DNA of 64,000 bases from Symsagittifera roscoffensis (Eukaryota; Xenacoelomorpha; Acoela; Convolutidae). Shown in pieces: positions 47,609 through 56,674 of this stretch; the stretch's first letter is position 1; the number at the start of each line of letters is the position of its first letter. Position numbers and translations under genes: made by a program. The notes below the pieces were generated by a model. That model was not told the DNA's origin, searched no databases, and saw only the letters and a program-made list of their open reading frames with translations. Where the stretch lies: the NCBI RefSeq assembly GCF_963678635.1, contig NC_087065.1, positions 53,079,858 to 53,143,857 on the forward strand. The letters run 5' to 3'.

Positions 47609-50600
47609 GATAGCATCTGATCGTTAGTGGCCAGCACGTCAGCTTGGAACTTGTCCAGCGACATCGTGTTAACGTCCTGCATCAGTTTCAACATCCTGCC
47701 TCCAGCTAACTCCCGGGCATCAAATAGATTCTTTAGATACACGTGTATCTCTTTAATTATTGCCGGCGCATGCTCGAACGCGTCCTCACCCAAGGTGCAC
47801 AGCCTCGGTGACAAATACAACCATACGTTGTTGTGCGGCTTCGTACGCAAAGCCATTGCCATGAGGTCCTCCTCCGCTGACGTCATGTTCTTTCTGATCA
47901 TCCTTCCCTGCTCATTCTCTGCATGATCCATCTGTCTGAACCAGAGATCATCAGCCACCTGTTGTACTAACAGATGATCGTCATCTACCCCTGGTCTTAA
48001 CTTCAGCAATCTGGCGAAGTTGGACAGCTCCAACCCCAGAACCTCATCTAGCACCAACCGAGTTGTGCTACAATCTCTGAGCCCCTGTATGGCATTCGAA
48101 ATGTCAGCCCAAACGGCGGGAAGCTCAGATCGGGACGGGTAGTAATTGTCCGGGTCCACTACTCTGTTTGGGGCAGGAATTATCACATTGAACCTCCCCT
48201 CTGCTATTGTTGTGACCATTGTATATACAAATTGGAGGGGTTCCGGTAATGCAGCGTACCCTGGTGACAATACAAAGATCACCTTCACCACATTCATGGT
48301 GAAGCGTTGTCTTGCTGCTGCCTCTACCTCAGCCATCGCCGAGAGCAGTGTCATTATCGCCTCCCCTATAACCTCGTTACTCGGGATCGACCCATCCGTC
48401 AGACGTGACAATAAGCCCCTGCTTTGCAGATGATCATTTGAGCCTGCAACCACTATTACCTGCGGCTCCATACTGACCACCCTTCGCACACTTATCATCA
48501 TGCCGATTGCTTGTCCCCAGTCCAATTTAGGTGCCGTCAAGAAAATCACATCGGGCCAAAAGAGAGAACGGGGCGTGTAGAGATAATCGGAGCCGGCCAC
48601 AATCAGATACTTGGCAGCCTTCATGTCCAAGGGATCGTAAGCTGCAAAAAGGCCATCGCCTATTGGGGCCTTCAGTTTCCCATATCTCTTATCGTCTCCA
48701 ACCACTGTTGTCGTTCGGGGGTAGTCCCTCGAATACTCGCCAGGCGTCTGACCGGGTGGTTTAGCGAACTGCCTGTACATCTTGTGATGCTTGTTATTGG
48801 GCTTGTTCTCTGTCTGGAACTTGCCCTTGCGAGCAGGTGGTGTCCTTTCCCGGGTCCTATCTCGAACATCGGTGAGCGACCGGGTGTTCAAAGGTCCAAA
48901 GGTATTGTCATGAGGCAATCCATTCAAATCCACATGTCGGAGTGAGGTCGAGGAGCTGAATTTCTCCTGCTCTGCTAACAGCCAATCCACGCCCGGTATC
49001 CGATAAAGTCGCGATACTGTGGGACTTTCTCCGCCAGTCATTCTCATTGCGTCCTCCCGACACGTCAAGGTATTCATGTTCAACTTCGCCGACATGTCCG
49101 TCTTATACTGACCCCAATGACTAGGATCTGATCTATTCCAAAGCAGCCCGCTGCCTGATTCGATTCCCTCCGCTGGCACGGTACTTGTAGACGGTCCTGC
49201 TATCGAAGCAGGATTTGTCGTGGCAGGCGGATCGTTCCTCCTAGACGCGGTCTGAGAGTTATTCCTGTTGTTCTGTTCCACTGATCTCCCGAGTCGGCTT
49301 CCAATCGATTGCGGCCTGGGAGGAGGAGCAGTCCCTAGCCTGTCTCTCACGTTTGAGCTCGGAGCAACGGTTGCGGCTGCAACCGTCTCTGTTGCCAAGG
49401 GCCCTAGACGATTGACAAGGGATTCGGGCACGGTTGTCCTTATTCTACTTCCTCCGGTCGAACTGGTCCGAGCCTGCTCCGCTTCCCTCAATTGCGTCTG
49501 AAACACATCATTAATCCAATGCCTCCCTCGTTGGGTATTGAAGTGTACCCCATCTCTAGTGAGCGCGATGTGATCAATCATGCGCAGCATGTTTTCGAGA
49601 TCCAGGAGTCGCAACTCGCCAGCGTTGTTTCTCACCAGATTACGGATCATTTCATTCCACCGCGTCACGTTGCCATCCATGAAGTCTGCAACTATGGTGC
49701 CCACCAAAGGATTTGGTGGTATCGTGCACAAGATCACAAGCTTGGGTCTGTACCTTTCTTTCAATTCGTTCAAGAGACACACCAATAGAGGCTCCCACTT
49801 GCTCTCCGGAGTCACAGGGGCTTTCGAGACGTCATTGGTCCCCAGCATGATTATTAATGTATCCAGGTGATCCTCGCTCTGGAACTCCATCATTTTGATG
49901 ACCTGAGCCACTGAGGCTCCTCCAAAGGACATAATGGTAGTCTGACCATTGACGAAGATCTCATTCAGATCTCTCACCAAACTGTCTCCAATGATCAAAT
50001 GGCGACTCCCTGGGGGAATTACCTGGTCGTTCGTGGCGGGGTTCCAGCTCATGTCATTCAGGCAGGCTCGAGGATGCTCGGCTGGCACTTGCGTGAACTG
50101 ATGACGTGCCATCAGATTCTTCCTAATGTCTACTACGCGAGACTTCTGAAAGACCCCACCAGGCGCTGACCTCGAGGACGCTATCGTGTGGGGTGCTCGC
50201 TCCGAGCTATTTGATGACTGATCACGACGCTGGGAAGGAACGATCCTACCCAATGTCCGTCCAGTGGTCCGGTTGATCTCCTCCATTGTTGCTCGGGCCA
50301 CTTGGTTGAACGATTCTTGAAACTGAGGGGCGAGGTAAGTGTCAGAAGGGTCTGGTATCGTGAACCTTTGACTAGAAGCAGACGGTCGTGTCTGCTGAGG
50401 AGCCTCGGGCTCTCTCGATGCACGCAAATCCAGAACCTCGGTCCCTCTCGATACACACAGCTCCTGAGCTGTTGTCCCGGGGCGTGTGTCGTTGGATCCC
50501 TCCGAGGATCTCATGCTCGCCAGGACTTCCGGTGACACTTGGCTCACCTTCGCCATATACAGCTCCTTCAGGTGCTTTATTTCATCCTCCTTATAAGCCA

Positions 50601-50613
50601 CCTGTAGATCTTC
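47596..50613 (-). pseudogene. ORF3 segment 2: SGNH/GDSL hydrolase plus degenerate second SGNH-like domain
   Basis: Residue numbers count from 50601. Residues about 198-372 form an SGNH hydrolase: block I IIGDSLVRDL (catalytic Ser, about 204), block II Gly in SFGGASVAQV, block III IIMLGTNDVS, block V RDGVHFN with Asp and His (about 349-352). All four key positions are present, so the domain could be an active esterase or lipase-type enzyme. A Ser/Thr/Pro-rich linker follows. Residues about 660-830 look like a second, degraded copy of the fold: VAGSDYLY, VIVVAGSNDHL and DPDNYYPSRSE occupy blocks I, III and V, but the catalytic Ser and His are not where expected. The rest (LVLDEVLGLELSNFARLLKL, then on to MLSWVE) is unassigned. 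SGNH domains are known from CR1 LINE ORF1 proteins and some tyrosine-recombinase retroelements; in a Ty3 element this is unusual. Confidence 0.8.
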
Positions 50614-51198
50614 TTATTTCTTCTTCCATTCGTCCCTTTCTCGAGCTATTGCCCTATACTCCTGGAGTTTGGCACACAGCTCGCTCTGATCTTTCTGCTT
50701 CTTTTCCAGCGTCTCGATCGTCTCCGACGTCTGGATCTCTATCTCACTCACCCTCACTTTCTTCAAAGGAGGAGCGGCTGTAGGGGAGTCGACCGAATGT
50801 GACGGGCCTGGCCCATCACGTTGTCTCTTCGCTCCGATGAGTGGCTGCGCCGGTTGGACTGGTAAGGGCATCTCACCTAGCCGGTGGTCCCTCTGCTCAC
50901 CTAGTCCTGGCTCACGAGCCAGGTCGTGGCCAGACATTTCCCCACGCCTCCATCTCATCAATCGGTTTCGACCTCTCTCGGCGGTCCCGGACTCACCGTA
51001 GGCCAACATCAACACGACTTCTGTAGGGCGATTCCCTCGACCCTCTCGTCCTAGTGCATTAAGGAGCGCGACCACAAACATCGCCAACCCCGGGTCTTCT
51101 CGTGTGAAATCACAATCGATCAGCCGCTGATAGATCTCGTCTAGAGTCGCTCATAGACTCGCTGAGAGAAATTCCATGAGTTCGTTCGTGTCATCCAT
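50614..51198 (-). pseudogene. ORF3 segment 1: N-terminal coiled-coil region
   Basis: Begins MDDTNELMEFLSASL, then the TGA, then ATLDEIYQRLIDCDF. A Pro/Ser/Arg-rich linker (LPVQPAQPLIGAKRQRDGP) precedes a charged coiled coil (ETIETLEKKQKDQSELCAKL) that runs on past the TAA into segment 2 (YKEDEIKHLKELYMAK). The protein style is that of a gag N-terminus. Confidence 0.7.
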
Positions 51199-51650
51199 TT
51201 CTTATCGTGTTGATTCTTCTTGTCGTGTCGTGTAATTTCTTCGTTTGATTCAATGAATTCAATAAACAATCTTCGATCAATCAAGATCTAAAAAACAAGT
51301 CGCGACTTAGAACCATCATTTTTGGATACAACATCATTCAATTCTTTAAAACTCTCCATTGAAATTCTTTTTTTATGATTTTTTTTTTATTTCTGATTTA
51401 AAAATTTAGCACCAAGGTGGATCGTCCACCTTTACCTTTGTCAGAGTAGCACGAATGTGCGCTGTCACCTTGGTGACCTGGAGTGCCCCAGGTCTTTTAT
51501 GACATAAAACATAAAACATATCATAATAATAATATAACACATAAACGTCACATACCTACACTATCACTTAAAAACATAAAACTTAATCCCTGGTTGACCT
51601 AATAAAACTTGGTTGACCTAATAAAAATCACTTACCGCTGAATGAATTTC
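51199..51650 (-). promoter_or_regulatory. Hairpin-rich spacer between pol and ORF3
   Basis: Non-coding gap between the macro-domain ORF stop and the ORF3 ATG. Contains three strong local hairpins (51414-51432, 51464-51477, 51475-51494) and a 10-bp long-range alternative pairing (51410-51419 with 51466-51475). A tandem repeat of TTGGTTGACCTAATAAAA is at about 51589-51625. It is the logical place for whatever lets ORF3 be expressed: a splice acceptor, internal promoter or internal ribosome entry. Confidence 0.5.
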
Positions 51651-52720
51651 CTAGCATATACTCAGATAGTATTTTTTATGTAAGTAAACTTCTATGTCAG
51701 TTTCTGAAAATATCACATGCACAAGAGCGTACAACTCTCTCGGGTGTAGCTTCCCTCTATTGGGATCATAAACTGGTAACGAGAGAGAAGTCACACCTCT
51801 CTCAACCAGGAAATCCCTAAGTCGAGTCAAGGCCAATACCAAGCTCTCCGGATTCACGTGTCGCCTATCAGTAGCTTTCGTAACCAAAAAACACAAATAT
51901 TTCCCTGGTATTTGTGATGCGACAGGGGGCAACGCTATCATTCCTCCTACACCAGGCCTCTGTTTCCACAAAAACTCGATATTCTTGTACTCTCTTTTAA
52001 AGTCAGCTGCTAGTGCTGTTTTGAAGCTTACATCCGCCGTTATCGCTATGGCACATGTACGTTCCGTAAGTATGAAATCGCTGTCCGTTATAACGATGTT
52101 GCTTGAATAATGGTTTGGTAGGTCAAAATAAGATTCAAAAATTCGTCCGAATGGTGGTTTTTTAGCATTTTCGCCTTCCGTTTCCAGTTCTCCGGTTTCT
52201 CTTGCCGATTTCAATTTTTTTATTATGAGATTTTCGGTGTGGGTGAGTCCTACCCCCACTCCCCGGACAAAAATATCCATCGACGTCCCCGTCGATCGCC
52301 CAGAGTCTAGGAGATCGAGGTTGGATTGTGGAACACGTAGAGGACCATCTGGGGCGACCCAGTTGGACTCGGTATTGTCATGACTGATGTATTTGACGCC
52401 GTCTCTATCGACGTCCTGAATCGTCAGGATCGTCTCTTTTGGATCTGTTGGCAGATCATGGAGCCATTCGAGCACGCCCAAGTTTGTTAGTTCTTGCTCA
52501 TGAGTCTGTTCCGCTTCTGGTTCGAACTCCACTTCTGGCTCTGATCGATCGTCGATCCAATCTTGATCCATATCGTTCACAAGGTCGATTTCTTCTAGCA
52601 TCGCCACTTCGTCCAGTCCCACCAGCGAGTCTATGACATCACTCACTACTATCCTGTCTACAACGAAGTCCTCGCCGTACGGATTGTATTTCTTCTGGTT
52701 TTTTCCTCTCTTGCTTTGGT
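51651..52720 (-). pseudogene. Macro-domain-like module at the C-terminus of pol
   Basis: Open from about 52720 (SKRGKNQKKYNPYGEDFVVD, the usual sequel of a Ty3 integrase tail) to the stop at 51651, about 350 residues, in a frame one step from the integrase. After an acidic linker, the last 140 residues follow the OARD1/Poa1-type macro domain, which removes ADP-ribose from proteins or hydrolyses ADP-ribose phosphates: CAIAITADVSFKTALAADFK, YLCFLVTKATDRRHVNPES, LRDFLVERGVTSLSLPVYD and a closing VHVIFSETDIEVYLHKKY. The Gly-rich loops that hold ADP-ribose (GAGIA and GCGLDG type) are replaced, so binding may be lost or altered. Intact apart from the frame step. Confidence 0.65.
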
Positions 52721-53293
52721 GACCATAGTGAGAGGAAAGTCAGGCTGTATTCCTTTGTCAATTTCGGTTTGTTCCGGGCAGTCCCAGTCTTCTTCGGCAT
52801 AAGGTAGAGTTTCATCGTCCACCTCTACTCGCTCGGTCAACTCGAGATCCAGTGGTAGATCGCAATCGTCCACCACCTCATTCCCGTCGTTCTTGTCGCG
52901 AGTACCCCTTTCATTCACTTCACAAGCAGGATCCACTATCAAATAGTCTCCCTCTTGCATGTCCGCTGGGATGCACCAATCCTCTGACGAGGCATTGTGT
53001 GGTTTGATATTCTCGTTATGAGCTGCTCTTCCAGTGCTCAATCGATAAAAACGACCTCCTTGGTGCACCTCTGTTATCTGAAATGGACCACGCCATTTCT
53101 TTAATAATTTCTTGGTTCCTTTTGGTGGAACCACTTCCTGGAACACCCAGACGTAGTCGCCAACTGAGTAGGCTTTCGCATCAGCTGTCCTTTTGTCAAA
53201 CCTCCTTTTTTGTCTAATTTGCACCTGTTGCGTATTCCTCCTGCATAAGTCATTGAGGTCCTGCTGTCTCCTAATAACATCCCGCACGTACGT
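52658..53293 (-). pseudogene. pol: Integrase C-terminal (GPY/F) domain
   Basis: Continues the integrase in the same frame after the TAG at 53294-53296. Contains DKRTADAKAYSVGDYVWVFQ and KKWRGPFQITEVHQGGRFYR, the GPY/F module that helps Ty3 integrases bind DNA, then an acidic tail. The frame is lost near 52710-52740, where it should join the macro-like module. Confidence 0.85.
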
Positions 53294-55810
53294 CTACGGT
53301 GCTGTCCTCTTCCCCTCATATTCAGGGTAGAAAAACGTCAAGGGGAGCGCTTTTTCATGACCCGTTAACATCATGTGCGGACTTATTCCCGTGGTGGAAT
53401 GCTCCGTGCTGTTGTAAGCACCCATGACTTGCGGCAGGTGTTTGTCCCAGTCATCCATGTAACGCGAGCAATAGACTCTCAGCATGGATACCAGTGTGCG
53501 ATTTTGCCTCTCGACTAGGCCATTCGTTTGCGGGTGATAAGTGGTCGAGTGGGCCTGCGCTACCTGCGACCTTTTCATCAACTCCTTCGTGAGATCGCCC
53601 ACGAATGCTTTGCCATTGTCCGATTGGAACGTGATGGGGCAGCCATGCCTCGCTATCCACACATTTATCAAATGATCGCATGTTTCTTCCGCCGATGCTG
53701 TCATGCAGGGTGCTGCCTCCGCATACTTTGTAAAATGGTCGATCAATACCAGCACCTGATTATAGCCCGTTGCTGTCATACAGATTTTCTGATGATCAAT
53801 TTGCACCACTTCGTTGAAACCTGACGACTCTATTGACTGTAGGGGGAACCTTAGCTTCCTGGGATCCTTCGCCTGCTGACATGACAGGCATGCTGCGATC
53901 CACTTCTCACAAGCCTTCTTCAATCCCGGCCATTCGAATCGTTTCTGTATCCTGTTATACACTTTGTCCACGCCTTGATGGCCCATCTGATCATGTGAGC
54001 GAAAGTGCAATTCGGTCTGGTACAGCTGTGGTAACACTATTGAATTGTATTTATAGAGGACCTTGTCCTCCTCTTTTCGTTTGCAGGCTACGATTCCGTC
54101 CTTGTTCAGGTACAACAAGTCGTTTCGCTTCAGGTAGAATTGCTTCAGGATTTTGTAGCTGTCTTCTTCCAAATCTCCCTTGTCTGGTGCTCCATTCTCG
54201 ATCCATCTCTTCAGACTGCTCGTCATTCTGTCATTTGGTTGAGCCCTTAGGAGATCCGACAGCCTGTACCTGGCTTTCAAATACGTCTTCACCACGTTCA
54301 TTTGCCCACTCATTATCTCCGGAGCATGAGCATCGTCCATCAATTTGACACACCATATCTTTTTCAAAGGCGTCGCTTCCTGCATAGATGGTTCCAGATT
54401 GGTACGGACGACCGTACCATGTGGTAGCAATCTGGTTGGGCGTTTCGAAACTGCTATCAGCTCGAGCTCATCTGCGGCATTATCTACCACAGTGCCCTCT
54501 TCATCTGAGGTGTATCTGTCCCTGTCTGGATCCTGATGTGTTTCTCGGTCCAGCCCACGCTGCTTCCAGTCTATCAATAAGGAGTGGATTGCGATCTCTG
54601 ACATATCGGAATTGGAAGTTGTTTCAGACGTGTTGTCCCAGGACTGGGGCCTCGAGTCAACACTTGAGTCGACTGATTTCCCAACATCATATTCCAAGTT
54701 GTCTGAGATGTTTCTCGACTCCCCGGACAAAACTCTGTCCATCTGTCGCTTCAAACCCGACTCCCCGGACAAAATTCTGCCCCTAGGTGGTCTCGTCAAC
54801 CTCTCCCCGGACAAGTCGTCCCGCACGGGCTCAAAGGTGTCTGACTCCTCAGACGAGTCGTCTTTGACTGGCTCGAAGGTATCAGACTCCCCGGACATTG
54901 TCTCGTCCACGGACGAACAATCTGGGCTCGGCTCGTATTCTTCTTTTGCATCCGTAAAATGCACTCTCCTCGTGAAGCTAGATTTCGACCTGATCCTGAC
55001 TTCCTCAGTAGTTTGGTTCTGATTCAGTGTTCCATATTCAGTGAACGAAGTTCTCAACAAGACCTCCTTCGGCATCGAGCTCACCAGCTGGTTGACAATC
55101 GACCTGCAATCCCGTTCAACGCCTCGGCTGCAAATGGACACTGGCCTCTTCTCTGTTCTCTCGGTGACAGTCAACCGCTGCATGGTCTCCATCCATTCAC
55201 GATCATGCCTATCCACTTCCCTGTCCAGCAAGTCACGGAGTTTTCTCATGACAACCGGCGCCACGTTCACCGTCTTGTTCAATAGAGCCATGCTGTTTAT
55301 ACCCAGCCTGGTTAGTTCTTGCTGTACCAAGTTGGATCGGACTAGCAGATCCAACGGAACGGGCTCGCCTCTGGCTAAAAGCTTTATCTCCGCGGCCGTC
55401 TCCACTGGAAGGTCAGGGTGTCCAGGTATCGGATGCCCTGACTTGTCTAACCACCTAGTAAGTGGCAGCTCGTCGTAGGTTTCCTTGTCCAGAAAGGAAA
55501 ACCCGTCTTTGATCTCTGATTGGTAAGCCTGTTTCTCCTCGAGGCGCTCATAAAATTCTGTCTTTTTACTGAGGCTATCTGCGTTCTGGTGCTTGTCACG
55601 AGTACGGTGCTCTATGATCATGTGGTATCCATCCAGGCGCACGATCCAACAACCAATGTAGCTTTGGTCCATCGAATAGGTTTTCAGCCAGGCGAGGGCT
55701 CGATTATCCACACGTAACTTGAAGGGAGCACTCCCCAAGTAGGCCCTGTATTTTTCCACGAAAGTGATCACCGCAAATATCTCCGCTTTTGGCGCGCCGT
55801 ACTTCATCAC
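53294..55810 (-). pseudogene. pol: RNase H second half and integrase core
   Basis: Starts KYGAPKAEIFAVITFVEKYR and YHMIIEHRTRDKHQNADSLS, the end of a Ty3 RNase H. A long connecting region (about 400 residues) contains repeated LSGES units (about 54715-54900) and is disordered. Integrase follows: an H2C2 zinc finger (HFRSHDQMGHQGVDKVYNRI with CLSC), then a catalytic core with QIDHQ, TFQSDNGKAFVGD and NGLVERQNRTLVS carrying D, D and E. Ends at in-frame TAG 53294-53296. The 400-residue connector is an unusual feature; typical elements have far less. Confidence 0.9.
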
Positions 55811-56054
55811 TCAGGACTTTACTCCCGTAGGCTATCGGACGAAGAACCGTTCTCCCGTTCCACTCCTGCTCCTGGTGAGGTATGCCCGATATCGCAACCA
55901 CTGATGCATCCGTGTCCAGCACGAACATCGCCTTCTCTGTTGGCATGCCGAGGACCGGTGCCTCGCAAAGTTCACGCTTGATGTTTTCAAATGAAACTTG
56001 TGCCTCATCAGTCCAGGTGAACTTTTTGCCCTTGTTTCTCAACAACCTCTGCAT
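55704..56054 (-). pseudogene. pol: RT/RNase H junction fragment
   Basis: MQRLLRNKGKKFTWTDEAQV, VLGMPTEKAMFVLDTDASVV and VLRPIAYGSKVLS are the RT tether and start of RNase H, including the first catalytic Asp (DTDAS). A frame step near 56050 joins it to the RT and another near 55810 to the rest of RNase H. Confidence 0.9.
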
Positions 56055-56674
56055 GGGTATATCTTGTCAGCATACCCCTTGATGAACTCTCGATAATAAT
56101 TTGCGAATCCCAGAAAACTCATCAGCTGTGTATCTGTTTTAAGTGCCTTCCAGGTCAGCACCGCTTCAACCGCTTCGGGATCTGGTCTCACTCCATGTTT
56201 GTCAACCAGGCGGCCCAGATACTTTATGGAATCCCTGAGGACCTCACACTTAGAGGGTTTACATTTCAGACCCGCCTGCTTCATACAAGAAAACACCTCC
56301 TCCAACCTCTCTATGTGGTCTTCCAAGGTTGGTGTTGCAATCACGACATCATCGACATAACACATAATGAGATTCCCGTATTTCTTGGTGACGCTCGTGA
56401 GTGCCTGGGCCATCAGTCGCTGGGATGTGGCCGTCGCGTTGCACAATCCGAATGGCATCCTCTTCCACTGGAACAGTCCCAGCTCACACGCGAAGCCTGT
56501 TTTCTCTCGATCTTGCTTTCTGAGTGGCACTTGCCAGAATGCAGAGCCCAAATCCAACGTCGTGAAGAACTTCGCGTCTCCCAGCTTGGATAGGCTCTCA
56601 TCGATACGGGGAATCGGGTATGCGTCCTTTATAGTCACTGCGTTCAGATAACGGAAATCACAACAAAATCTGAG
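56039..56674 (-). pseudogene. pol: Reverse transcriptase palm and thumb
   Basis: Continues in frame from the segment to its right across a TAA (56675-56677): LRFCCDFRYLNAVTIKDAYP, PRIDESLSKLGDAKFFTTLD, the MPFGLCNA block, and CYVDDVV with the YVDD active site (about 56355). SFLGFANYYREFIKGYADK marks the end of the thumb, typical of Ty3 elements. All RT blocks are present. Confidence 0.93.

Larger units (their letters stand above)
42371..51198 (-). pseudogene. ORF3: about 2,940-codon protein with SGNH hydrolase domain (broken)
   Basis: Six open segments follow one another and almost every junction is either an in-frame stop or a one-frame step, so I read them as one former ORF from the ATG at 51198. 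Breaks: TGA 51150-51152, TAA 50614-50616, a frame step near 47596-47610, another near 47160-47230, TAA 44758-44760, and a step near 43680-43710. Order: a coiled-coil, Ser/Pro-rich N-terminus; SGNH hydrolase; a second SGNH-like region; then about 1,900 residues I cannot assign, including an acidic stretch (DADDDELMDQDDNDDE, about 46110-46175). I see no signal peptide, no clear envelope-type membrane anchor and no helicase or polymerase motifs. Its role is unknown. A place 3' of integrase is where envelope genes sit in other elements, but nothing in it looks like an envelope. Confidence 0.75.
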
